Assembly: GCA_047639575.1 (NCBI GenBank)
Contig: JBLIOB010000019.1
Span: 1-27,044, forward strand
DNA from: JBLIOB01 sp047639575
GTDB lineage: Bacteria; Bacteroidota; Bacteroidia; Flavobacteriales_D; Parvicellaceae
Length of the DNA stretch: 27,044 bases
Direction: 5' to 3'
In this document: positions 1 through 8,700 of the stretch, piece after piece
Layout: each line of letters starts with the position of its first letter
Position numbering within the stretch: position 1 is the first letter of the stretch
Position numbers and translations under genes: made by a program
The notes under the pieces: model-generated
Databases searched by the model: none
Told to the model about the DNA's origin: nothing
The model's input: the letters and a program-made list of their open reading frames with translations, nothing else

Positions 1-390
1 GGTCTAATAGTCAATAAAACAGTTGATGAAAGAAAAGATTTTGCGAAATCTGCTATGGGTGCGGCTCACTTAATTAGAACATCATGTATTCCTGAAGCCA
101 AAAGAATTTTGAAGAAAAATGATTTAACTTTTAACGAAACTGACCTTTGGTTTAGATTATTTGTACTTCATATCTATCATGCTGGTGCAGGAAATGTGGA
201 TGGGTTAATGACCTCTATGGATCCTGATAAAGGAGGAATGGAATTAATAACCACGATGTGGCAAAGTGAATGGGGTGGATTTAAAAATGCCTCTCAAAAT
301 TATTCACAAGTAGCTTTGGCTTCACAGATGATTTTAAATGACATCATCTGTGAAAAATCTAAATATATTTATGAGTGTTATAACAGATAG
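1..390 (+). CDS. Transglycosylase SLT-like protein, C-terminal part (5' end outside window)
   Basis: The frame is open from base 1 to the stop at 388-390, so this is the last ~129 residues of a longer gene. The fragment contains LFVLHIYHAGAGNV, which resembles the helix of lytic transglycosylase (SLT/goose-lysozyme-like) domains where family members carry a YNaGpg-type motif. It is followed by NASQNYSQVALAS, consistent with the closing helices of that fold. Such enzymes cleave peptidoglycan glycan strands in the periplasm. The catalytic Glu would lie in the missing N-terminal part, so activity cannot be judged. The nitrilase-family gene starts 9 bases downstream on the same strand, so the two may be co-transcribed. 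The SLT assignment rests on motif resemblance only; a non-catalytic relative is possible. Confidence 0.55.
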   Translation, partial: GLIVNKTVDERKDFAKSAMGAAHLIRTSCIPEAKRILKKNDLTFNETDLWFRLFVLHIYHAGAGNVDGLMTSMDPDKGGMELITTMWQSEWGGFKNASQNYSQVALASQMILNDIICEKSKYIYECYNR

Positions 391-399
391 CAACACTCA

Positions 400-1176
400 A
401 TGGATAAGAACCTGAAAGTAACTGTAGTCCAATCAATTCTTGCTTGGGAAGACCCTCAAGCCAATTTCGCGCATTTCGAAATACTTTTAAAAGGCCTTTC
501 TAATGTGGATCTAATTCTACTTCCTGAAATGTTTAATACTGGATTCTCAATGGAGAGCTCTAAGCTTTCTGAGACCATGGACGGAGCCTCGGTTAGTTGG
601 ATGAAAAAGATAGCGAAGGAAAAAAATAGCGCTATTGCTGGAAGTGTGATTATCGAAGAAGCAGGTAAACATTATAACAGGTTGGTTTGGGTGTTGCCAG
701 ATGGATCAACACAACATTACAACAAACGTCATTTATTCAGAATGGCCAACGAACACGAATTTTTTACTCAAGGGGAAGAACGAGTTATAATTGAATACAA
801 AGGTTGGAGGATCTGCCCAATGGTTTGTTATGACTTAAGATTTCCAGTCTGGAGTAGAAATGACACCGGCTATGACTTGGTATTTTATGTTGCCAACTGG
901 CCAGCTGCGAGAATTGATGCGTGGTCTACTTTGCTGAAGGCAAGAGCAATAGAAAATCAATGTTTTGCCATTGGGGTGAATAGAGTCGGAGCAGACGAAT
1001 CGAATCGGTCTTACTGCGGTGGTTCTGCAGTTCATGATCCGAAAGGAGTTTTGTTATCTAATTTCAAAAACAATCAAGAAGATGTTCAAACGTTTGAATT
1101 GGACTTGAATGAGTTGAATGATTTCAGATCCAAATTTCCGGTAGATATGGATCGAGATAATTTCACTTTAAGATAA
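400..1176 (+). CDS. Omega-amidase / nitrilase-superfamily hydrolase (YafV/NIT2-like)
   Basis: This 258-residue protein has the full Glu-Lys-Cys triad of the nitrilase superfamily: Glu43 in LLPEMFNTGF, Lys109 in YNKRHLFRM and Cys143 in MVCYDLRFPVW. The MFNTGFSM stretch and the DLRFPVW context fit the YafV/omega-amidase branch, which hydrolyses alpha-ketoglutaramate or alpha-ketosuccinamate, products of glutamine or asparagine transamination, in the cytoplasm. Length is normal for the family and there is no signal peptide. It follows the SLT-like gene by 9 bases. Its 3' end is met tail-to-tail by the remnant OmpA frame on the other strand. Substrate is inferred from family resemblance; the superfamily call is firm. 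Confidence 0.9.
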   Translation: MDKNLKVTVVQSILAWEDPQANFAHFEILLKGLSNVDLILLPEMFNTGFSMESSKLSETMDGASVSWMKKIAKEKNSAIAGSVIIEEAGKHYNRLVWVLPDGSTQHYNKRHLFRMANEHEFFTQGEERVIIEYKGWRICPMVCYDLRFPVWSRNDTGYDLVFYVANWPAARIDAWSTLLKARAIENQCFAIGVNRVGADESNRSYCGGSAVHDPKGVLLSNFKNNQEDVQTFELDLNELNDFRSKFPVDMDRDNFTLR

Positions 1177-1705
1177 ACCGAGCGTTTTTATTCTTAAGGT
1201 TAATAATCTTAAATTCGGTTCTCCCATTGATTGCGAACCCGTTTTTCTTGCTTTCAGATGTAGTCATGGCTTCAGTTGTAGAAGGCTAAATAATTGGTTT
1301 AGTTTCTCCATAACCTTTTATTGCTAGCCGTTTTTGATCCGCTGCTTTTTTCATTAGATAGTTATATGTCATTTTTGAACGGTACTCGGAAAGGTTTAAA
1401 TTATAGGTGTCTGGACCACGATGGTCGTTATTATGCCCAATTTCGAAAAGTACTTTTGGATGGCTTTTTACAAATTAGGCTAGACTATCAAGAAACGGGA
1501 AGCTTTCGAGTATTATTCTTGTTGCATTATAATCAAAGTGGATGTCCTTAATGAGTATGTCGCCCTCTGATAGTGCGGAATCTGCCAGAGTAAAAGTTTG
1601 TCTAAAACCGGAGGTTCCCATTATCATACAGAAAAAGAATAGGAGCGTTTTTAGTTTAATTGCGAGAATAACCCAGGCTTTACTTTTCGTTACAGACCCG
1701 AGCAG
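1163..1705 (-). pseudogene. Decayed OmpA-domain protein gene with two in-frame stops
   Basis: The 529 bases between the omega-amidase and the Big_5 lipoprotein gene are not empty. On the minus strand one continuous frame encodes a hydrophobic leader (LKTLLFFFCMIMG), then DIHFDYNATRIILES, then GHNNDHRGPDTYNLNLSEYR, KRLAIKGYGETKPI and INGRTEFKI. These are, in order, the landmarks of an OmpA/MotB peptidoglycan-binding domain (IxFDxxxxxI, the D-x-R-G-xxxYNxxLSxxR core, GYGExxPI, NRRTEFxI). The frame is broken by TAA at 1475-1477 and TAG at 1286-1288, and there is no ATG where the leader should begin; it ends at TGA 1163-1165. Because both breaks are point stops within one frame, decay looks recent. 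It lies in the direction of the comF operon and may once have been its last gene. The 76-residue plus-strand frame at 1321-1551 is a shadow. Confidence 0.85.
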
Positions 1706-3277
1706 CTAATCAACCTTCCAATCTTCGTTCATGTTCCAATTAGACCTGATTTCTATAACTGATTCGTAATTTAAAACGCGTTCAGGTGCAAGTCCTGTTT
1801 TATAATTCCCAGTATCCCAAGCATTGTTAAAATTTTTGTCAAAGACTAATCTGGCTAAATATTTTCCTGGTTTCAAATTGTCAAAATCTATTGCGCCCGC
1901 ACCATAAAAACTGTCGGAAATTCTTATCATTTTACCTTTAGAGTCGAGAAGTTGAATAAACATGTTGTCCATATTCTCCGTAACGATGTTCAAGCCAATT
2001 GAGCCAAAATAATTTTCTTTAAACGAGTGAATTTTAAAACCTGAAGAATCTATGTGTCGCCCTGCAATATCCATTACAGATGAAGAATCAAAACTTAATG
2101 TGTACTCAGAGTTCAATTTAAAATGTGCGGAGATCACTAGGGTATTAGGTAGCGCTAGATTTATAGAAATGGTTTTTGCCATGATTAGTGAATCTTCCAT
2201 TAGATGGATTTCTTCTGAGTAAAACTCAGATAAGATGTTGTTAAATCGAATTGTCACTTCAGTTAGATGATCAAAGGTCTGTGGCACATTAGTGATCTTA
2301 AATTTTGGTAGATCTTGATTTAACGCGAGTCTTATCGTGTCATTTCCACCATCAATTTGTTTTAAAACGATCAAAAATTTTGGTTTTGGAAAACGAGTGT
2401 AAGCCGTCATACTATCTCGTTTTACATTCCAAATAGCATCTTCAATATCATTTGGTTCAAGGAATTCCAATCGACCGGCTTCAATTGGTTTATTGAAAAC
2501 GAATCTGGCAATTCCATCTTTGTAACCAATCTTCTCTACAATTCTAATATTCTCAGGTATAGACTTAAATAAGTAAAAGTCAGATGCTGGTAAAATAGAA
2601 TCAGGGTCTATGCTTATTGGCTCTGGCAAGAAACCAATTGACTCGGTTAATTCATCGTATAAATAGTTCTCATTCTCATCTGACATGGCAACAACTTTAT
2701 AAAGGCCTTCTTTGATGTTTGAAATGTGAAAACGCCCATTTTCGTCCGTAACACCAATATAATTAGGTTGCTGATAGAATGGAAGTGAATCTACTAGTTC
2801 ACGGTACATGCCAATAATGGCCCCCTCTACTGGAATGGATTGTGAAGCAGTATTAATTTTGCCAGAGTAAGTTAAAGAATCGATAAAAGCACCAGTGGAA
2901 AATACATACTTAAAGTTCTTCATGATGTTGCCCTCCGTAGCGTCTTTAATTGAGTTTCCAAAGTTGATTGAGTAGGTAGTGTTTGAATCAAGCGGTGCGT
3001 CCAAATTGATAAAGAGGTTCTTGCCTTTTACCTTGTATGACGGAGCAATTGTAACGCCTGGGTTAATGGAGATTTGCGATTTGTCGAGCTTGAAATATTC
3101 ATCAAACGCGAGTACGATTCCCTGAGAATTAAAATTGGTGCTTTGAATTTTCGGAAAAGTATTAGCAGAATCCAAAACGGGGGGTGCGATGTCTTTATCA
3201 CCACCACTTAATGTTGCAATTTGAGCGCAACTCATACTGAAACATCCAATAATTAATATGAAGAGATATTTACTCAT
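1706..3277 (-). CDS. Big_5-type Ig-like domain lipoprotein
   Basis: This is a 523-residue envelope lipoprotein of a Bacteroidota family. The start chosen is the ATG at 3277, eight codons inside the longest frame, because it gives a clean lipoprotein signal (MSKYLFILIIGCFSMSC, lipid Cys17) and an ATGA overlap with the stop of the upstream gene, typical of translational coupling. After the Cys comes TLSGGDKDIAPPVL and an IVLAFDEYFKLD segment, characteristic of proteins opening with a Big_5 Ig-like domain that detects an edge of a beta-sandwich. The middle (VTDENGRFHISNIKEGLYKV) looks like a carboxypeptidase-regulatory/SpaA-type beta-domain. A further Ig-like part follows. There are no catalytic motifs; a surface or periplasmic structural role is inferred. 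Confidence 0.75.
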   Translation of the reverse strand: MSKYLFILIIGCFSMSCAQIATLSGGDKDIAPPVLDSANTFPKIQSTNFNSQGIVLAFDEYFKLDKSQISINPGVTIAPSYKVKGKNLFINLDAPLDSNTTYSINFGNSIKDATEGNIMKNFKYVFSTGAFIDSLTYSGKINTASQSIPVEGAIIGMYRELVDSLPFYQQPNYIGVTDENGRFHISNIKEGLYKVVAMSDENENYLYDELTESIGFLPEPISIDPDSILPASDFYLFKSIPENIRIVEKIGYKDGIARFVFNKPIEAGRLEFLEPNDIEDAIWNVKRDSMTAYTRFPKPKFLIVLKQIDGGNDTIRLALNQDLPKFKITNVPQTFDHLTEVTIRFNNILSEFYSEEIHLMEDSLIMAKTISINLALPNTLVISAHFKLNSEYTLSFDSSSVMDIAGRHIDSSGFKIHSFKENYFGSIGLNIVTENMDNMFIQLLDSKGKMIRISDSFYGAGAIDFDNLKPGKYLARLVFDKNFNNAWDTGNYKTGLAPERVLNYESVIEIRSNWNMNEDWKVD

Positions 3278-3768
3278 AAGGTGCGCGAAATCAACTGGCA
3301 TATTTTTTCTAAAGCCTCTGAATCTTCAGTGTCGAAGTCATTTATTTTATCGGCATCAACATCCAATACACCAACCACCTCATTATTCTTGAATATTGGA
3401 ATTACAATCTCGGATTTAGAAGCTGAGCTGCAGGCAATATGTCCAGGGAACTCATCTACATTTTTAACAATTACAGTTTTTTCGTGTTGCCAGCTTGAGC
3501 CACATACACCTCTTCCTTTTTGAATTCTAGTACAGGCAATTGGGCCTTGAAAGGGACCTAGAACTAGCTCGTTTTCAGAATCTTTCCAATAGAATCCAAC
3601 CCATAAAAAACCGAATGTTGTCTTTAAGGCTGCCGCTACATTCGATAAGTTCGCGATAAGGTTAGTCTCACCAGAAATAAGAGCTTCAATTTGTGGTATA
3701 AGCTCTGCGTAAACCGCTTTCCGGTTAGTTGTATTCGCATCTTTCGATATGATTATTTCTTCTGCCAT
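3274..3768 (-). CDS. msrC: Free methionine-(R)-sulfoxide reductase (GAF domain)
   Basis: This 164-residue single GAF-domain protein reduces free L-methionine-(R)-sulfoxide in the cytoplasm, repairing oxidised methionine. The three functional cysteines are all present at Cys79 (GPIACTRI), Cys89 (GRGVCGSSW) and Cys113 (HIACSSAS). Their 10- and 24-residue spacing equals that of the E. coli enzyme (84, 94, 118 from memory). The FLWVGFYW and VIPIF...GVLDVD segments are standard for the family. The gene begins one base after the comF stop and overlaps the next gene by ATGA, so it is the middle gene of a tight operon. Some databases name the gene yebR or msrC. Confidence 0.92.
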   Translation of the reverse strand: MAEEIIISKDANTTNRKAVYAELIPQIEALISGETNLIANLSNVAAALKTTFGFLWVGFYWKDSENELVLGPFQGPIACTRIQKGRGVCGSSWQHEKTVIVKNVDEFPGHIACSSASKSEIVIPIFKNNEVVGVLDVDADKINDFDTEDSEALEKICQLISRTL

Positions 3769-3769
3769 A

Positions 3770-4447
3770 TTAAGCGGTGGCTAAAGTAGCAATACTAACT
3801 TTAATGTTCTCTACCTTATTTAATACATTACAGCACGCCTCAATAGTTGCCCCTGTGGTTATTACATCGTCAATTAGCAAAACGTGTTTACCCTTTAATG
3901 CCTCCAGATTGGTTAACGTAAAAATTTCATTTACATTTTGCCAACGTTCCACTCTGGATTTATTGGTTTGAGTTGAACTGTCGTTCGTTCGGATCAATAC
4001 GTCTGAAATTACAGGTTGATTCAAAACTTCTGAAATGCCGGAAGAGATTTCATAGCTTTGATTGTAGCCTCTTTTCTTTTGTTTTTTTGGATGTAATGGA
4101 ACAGGTATGATTGCATTAATATCACTTAAAGAATTATACTTTTTTAACTTAATTCCAATGTGTTTACCCATATGTTTACAAAGTTCGGCTTGACCTTTGT
4201 ACTTCATAGTTTGAAGTATTTGTTGAACCTTTCCACCCCTTTGGTAGTAATATAAAGGTATGCAAGTGTTAAAATGTGTTCGTCCGGTCAACAATTTTGA
4301 GGCAGGATTTGACGTTGTAGCTTCGTAAGTAGTTTCCGGAAGTGCAAGTAAACAGTGAGAACAAATAAATTCTTCTTGCTTATATAATGCTTCTGAACAA
4401 GCAATGCAGTTATTGGGAAAAATAGTATTTACAAAGTCACTGAACAT
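3770..4447 (-). CDS. comF: ComF-family phosphoribosyltransferase-like protein
   Basis: The 225-residue product has the double-zinc-finger N-terminus of ComF proteins (Cys14, Cys17, Cys29, Cys32: CIAC...CSHC). A PRTase type I domain follows, with the PRPP loop VLLIDDVITTGAT at about residues 189-201 and the IIPVPLHPKKQKKRGYNQ motif at about 113-130. ComF is required for DNA uptake in naturally competent bacteria; in most Bacteroidota it is conserved without proof of competence. It is the first gene of the minus-strand operon with the Met-sulfoxide reductase (1-base gap). No other competence gene is in view. Family call firm; the biological role is inferred. Confidence 0.92.
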   Translation of the reverse strand: MFSDFVNTIFPNNCIACSEALYKQEEFICSHCLLALPETTYEATTSNPASKLLTGRTHFNTCIPLYYYQRGGKVQQILQTMKYKGQAELCKHMGKHIGIKLKKYNSLSDINAIIPVPLHPKKQKKRGYNQSYEISSGISEVLNQPVISDVLIRTNDSSTQTNKSRVERWQNVNEIFTLTNLEALKGKHVLLIDDVITTGATIEACCNVLNKVENIKVSIATLATA

Positions 4448-4589
4448 TTTGTGTTGATAATTGGATGTTAATTTCTAACCAATGGTTAAGGGAAAATATC
4501 GAATTATCGGATTAATTTTGAATTTGAAACGATAAAGATTTATACAAACATCTTGTATTGATCTTTTATTGCAACTTAATACATGTGCT
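4448..4589. promoter_or_regulatory. Divergent intergenic region with a -7-like box and a short palindrome
   Basis: Between divergent comF and the coiled-coil gene lies TAATTTTG at 4513-4520 on the plus strand, matching the Bacteroidota -7 consensus TAnnTTTG. No TTG sits at the expected upstream distance. A 13-base palindrome, TAACC-AAT-GGTTA, lies at 4476-4488 and could be an operator. Both are motif matches only. Confidence 0.3.
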
Positions 4590-5561
4590 ATGACAGAAAA
4601 TAAGCCAGCTAAAAAAAGAGACCCACTTTATATTACAATAATCATATTACTGTTGATCGGTGGGGTGTTTAGTGCTTATCAATGGAATCATTTTAGCACT
4701 CAATATCAGCAACAGACAAATACTAATTTAGAGTTTCAAAGTTACATTCACGATTTAGAGGCTGACATGGGTTCAGCCGGTTTGGATCTTCAATCTACAG
4801 ATTTACGAGAGAATTTATTGGCAATGTTAGGTCAGATGGATACGCTGAAAACGGACAATCAGGAGATGATTGACAGTATTGCTGTTCAAAAAGAAAGAGT
4901 TACCGGACTACTTGCAGAAGTGGAAGAGATGAAAAAAACGGGGAAGTATAATAGACGGACCATTTTCAAATTAAGAGCAGAAACAGAGACCTTAAGAAAG
5001 GTCATGAGACATCAAGTACATAAAATTGATTCGCTTTACAAAATGACTATCGTTTATGAAGAAACCATAAGCGGGCATGAAGAAACCATAAGCGGGCATG
5101 AAGTAAAGATTAAGGATTTGTCTGGCGACAAGGCAGCGTTAGAAGCGACCGTTGATGCCGGGTCTAAACTTCAGACATCAGGAATGAAGGCAGATGCTTT
5201 AAGAATTAGATCTTCTGGTAATTATAAGGAAACACCTCGTGCAAAAAGTACTAACATGATTCGGTCCTGCTTCACAATTATGGGGAATCGTATCGCTCAG
5301 GCTGGAGATAAGACGATATATATGAGGATTATAGCGCCTAGTGGTAGCGTAATGAGTGATGGTAGTCCTGACTTATTTGAGGCAGAAGGTGGTCAAAAAG
5401 AGGCTAGTATTAAAAGAACTATAAGCTATCAAAAGGAAAATATGGATTTCTGTATATTCTATGAGATACCTTCTGGATCTACAGTAGAAACTGGCGATTA
5501 TATAGTTAAGATCTACTGTGAAGGAGTGGAAATTGCGTCTACTTCATTCTCTTTAAAGTAG
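4590..5561 (+). CDS. Membrane-anchored coiled-coil protein, function unknown
   Basis: I prefer the ATG at 4590 (323 residues) over the TTG seven codons upstream, because it gives a normal N-terminus: a short basic segment (MTENKPAKKRDP), then one membrane helix (about residues 11-29, YITIIILLLIGGVFSAYQW). From about residue 35 to 200 the sequence is charged and heptad-rich, predicting a long coiled coil. It includes a perfect tandem heptad duplication (HEETISG). The last ~110 residues (from ARSTNMIRSCF) form a compact beta-rich domain with IYMRIIAPSG and GDYIVKIYCEGVEI. Topology would be a cytoplasmic N-terminus with the coil and C-terminal domain in the periplasm. Related proteins occur in Flavobacteria without known function. 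It is a single-gene unit. Confidence 0.7.
   Translation: MTENKPAKKRDPLYITIIILLLIGGVFSAYQWNHFSTQYQQQTNTNLEFQSYIHDLEADMGSAGLDLQSTDLRENLLAMLGQMDTLKTDNQEMIDSIAVQKERVTGLLAEVEEMKKTGKYNRRTIFKLRAETETLRKVMRHQVHKIDSLYKMTIVYEETISGHEETISGHEVKIKDLSGDKAALEATVDAGSKLQTSGMKADALRIRSSGNYKETPRAKSTNMIRSCFTIMGNRIAQAGDKTIYMRIIAPSGSVMSDGSPDLFEAEGGQKEASIKRTISYQKENMDFCIFYEIPSGSTVETGDYIVKIYCEGVEIASTSFSLK
5056..5097 (+). repeat. Perfect 21-bp tandem duplication inside the coiled-coil gene
   Basis: Two identical 21-base units lie head to tail at 5056-5076 and 5077-5097, followed by a partial third copy (first six bases). Each unit encodes seven residues, exactly one heptad, so the duplication lengthens the coiled coil without changing its register. 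Confidence 0.95.
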
Positions 5562-5661
5562 AATTTATTGGATTGGTCGAAAAATTATCAGACCGATCGA
5601 CTTATTTGTCATATTTGGAATAGTTAAAATATTAACGATTGGGTGATGGGATATAACTAGT

Positions 5662-5699
5662 AGCCGCATCAATTATCTTTTCTCTTTTCAGATGCGGTT
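5662..5699. terminator. Possible hairpin between convergent genes
   Basis: AGCCGCATC at 5662-5670 pairs with GATGCGGTT at 5691-5699 (nine pairs including one G-U) around a 20-base loop. A T-rich stretch follows on the plus side. It sits between the ends of the coiled-coil gene and the large outer-membrane gene. The loop is long for an intrinsic terminator, so this is tentative. Nothing else is recognisable in 5562-5775. Confidence 0.4.
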
Positions 5700-5775
5700 A
5701 CGGTTATATTTTTTAAAGTCCCATTGCAGTCTTAGTTTTTCAGAAGTTTTTGCTGGTAGTTTTTTGAGTTTTTTT

Positions 5776-8700
5776 TTAGAAAAACGCTCGTACTTGAATT
5801 CCACCGGTGTGTATCGCTTTGTTCTCTTCCGATTTTCGACCTAAATAATTGAGACTTAACTGAAGATTATTTGCTAGCGTTCTCTGGAAGTTAATGTTCC
5901 AAGTAAAGTTAGTACCGTTTTTTAAGCCATTAAGCATTTCAAACCCTAAAGCGGAATTTACTTCACCATCGTAATCAATCTGAATATAGTTGAAAGTTGC
6001 AGTTATAGATCCCTTAGTCACTTTGTTTAATCTGAATTCTGCTCCAATGTCAACAATTTCCGCTGTCTCCCCACCCAAGTCTAGAGCATTTGATTTAAAT
6101 GAAGTCTCATTAACAATTGAGATTCTAAAAGAAGTGTTCGGCTGAAAAGAGAATTTTGGCTTAATACTTATGAAGTCAAGATGATAGTTCCTTCCAGAAG
6201 TGTAATCTGATGAATTGACTTTCTTCCCAATTTTTTGCAATGACAAGAAAGTAAACTTCCGATTTAAATTCCAACGAATTCTCAATTCATGTTCTTCTAA
6301 ACTGCGAGAATCAAAGCCAGAAGTCAACAATGATTTTCCTCCAACATTTTTATAAGTATAATCAAACCCATATTTCGGATTGCTCCGGTTGAAGAATACC
6401 GTATTTCGAATGGAAGAATTCAACGTTACTAAATTGGTGTCTGCTACTTGAGTTTCAAACGGATTGTACGCAGTTTCAGGAGATTCATTATTTGTTTTGC
6501 GGTCAATTCGGAAAGAAGATTGTGAATCAAAACGACTGATGAACTTTAAAACCCCTTTTTTCTTATACCACAATACCGATGGCTTTATCCTTAAACTCTG
6601 ATTGAATTGATTGGTGAAAGTTTTAACGTATTCACTGGTCGGAGTAAATACACGGATATAGTCCGCCTGATCTGGGAATGCCGAAATTTCAAATTCACTG
6701 ATGTCTTTAATACCATCATCATTATAATCATTCCATGCATAGATACCTTGACCTGCTTGAACTTGGATGTAGACAAATTCTCGCTTTAATTCCTGTCCAG
6801 ACCCGATTTCATAGAAGGTGGTTGTATTAATAAAACCTTTTAATATTCTCGTTGAGTATTCCAATCGACCAAGCAAAGTCTCGTCTGGTTGAACTGAAGA
6901 CAAAGAGTCATTATCAATACGTAGCCTCCTATATTCAACTCGCGTTTTGAATTTATGTTTTCTATTGGTAATGATTCCCATGCTTGCTCCATAATGATCA
7001 GAAGAGGTTGCAGGGCTTAGTAAATTGTTATCAATTAATTTATCTTTCCGTTGTCTGTAATATGCTTTAAATGAGTTTTTCTTTCCGCTTTTATTAGCAT
7101 TGGATATATAAGCTTGCCAATCATAAAATTGATAGCTATTTCCCAAGAGTGAATCTGTAGCATCAAATTTGAATACGTTCTGCTCTAAAATATCCTTGAA
7201 CCCAATTCGAAGCCATTTGATGTCTTTCGAAAAGTCAGTCTCGTGCCGGATGAAATTGGAAGACTCGTTCTGACCTGTATTATTACTTTTTGTTTGCGTG
7301 AGGTTACCGTTGTAGATTAATCTTATCCCATTTCGTTGGATATTAGCCTGAGCACCATTTTTAATGCCCTGGAATTCTCCTATAGAATTAAATGTGTTGA
7401 AATAATAATTGAATTTCCCAACTCCCTTTTTTTGTAATCCCAATTCTCCAATTCCCATAATCTGGTTGCCATCTAGTGATTGGCCCAATAAATTCCAATC
7501 CCTTTCGAATTCTACTAATCGATAGCGCTCAATAGGACTAAAGTTCGCATCTCTGAACTCCCCTTTTATTTTATTAGTTAAATACCATCCAGATGTATCA
7601 GATGAAAGCTTTTTGTTCGTTTCCCAATAAGCTTGAAACCCATATCCAGTATTGTCGTTTGCGTCTAACGTTGAAAAAGTATTAATATCTGCGTTGGAAA
7701 GGGCTCCTTCAAACCCAATTTTGGTTTTTTTGGAAAATGAATATTCTGCTCCTGCGGTTACCATTTGTCTTTTTTGAGGAGGGGCTAAAAATCGAATCGG
7801 CTCATAATCTCCCTTTAAAATAATATCACCTGAGACAGTATCCGGCTTTACCCATTTGTAAACTCTTCCAAAAGCAGTGAAATCTTCCAGAACATAATTT
7901 CCATTTCCTTGACCCACTTGAGTAAAACTTAATTGGTAAAAAGCACTGTCCTCATGTGTGCTATAAACGAACACTTCATTATATCCTAAACTATCAACTT
8001 GTTTATATAGCGCTAACTCAGACGAGTACCCAATACTGTCTATTCCTTGAGTGAAAGCTAAATTGAGGTCATCTCCAATTGTGTTAAGTATTATTTTCTG
8101 ATCTTCTGATAATGTTTGCTGGAGTGGTTGGTTTTTACTGTCCTGTTCTGAATAAACATTAAAGTTGATGGTCCACTTGTCTTTTTTGTAATCAGATGAA
8201 AACTGAAGAAGGGATCTCGCATAATTTTTATCTGAGTATTGAAATTCTACAATTATTCTTCGATCTTTTGTAATTAAGTTCGTAGGCGTAAACGTTATTT
8301 CTGCAGTATTATAATCAACAGTATAATCGTTAGCTTGTCCACGAGTAAGAAGTTTGCCATCTATGAAAACTCTTTCTGTGCCAGAAAGCACAATGATAAA
8401 TCGTTCATTATTTGCGCCTAACAATTTATATGGACCTTGATTACCTTCTTGTCCTTGAATTAAGTTTCGAGCAAACTTACCTTTAGACAAGGCGAGGCCT
8501 GCAGTGAGTTTCCAATGTTCCGTTTTGCTGTTAGGATCCATCAAATCGGTTTTTATTGCTAATCCTTGCGCCTTCTTCTTGTAAGTTAAGAAGTAACTTT
8601 TGGGTTTGTTAATCCAAAAATCTCCAGCTGTTAACTTGAATTTCGGATTGAAAATTTGAATAAAAGCTTGATCAAAATCTTGAAGTTGCAGGGTATTTCC

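Noticed and set aside
1286..1477. In-frame TAA and TAG as reassigned sense codons
   Set aside because: Intact genes in the same window end with TAA, TAG and TGA at family-typical C-termini, so all three act as stops.
1321..1551. 76-residue plus-strand frame in the gap after the omega-amidase gene
   Set aside because: It starts at TTG and is the complement of the OmpA-domain remnant, whose minus-strand reading has clear family motifs.
1179..5792. Shared short string AAAACGCTCG near 1185 and 5785
   Set aside because: A ten-base match in two unrelated contexts (gene ends) is within chance and the flanks do not align.
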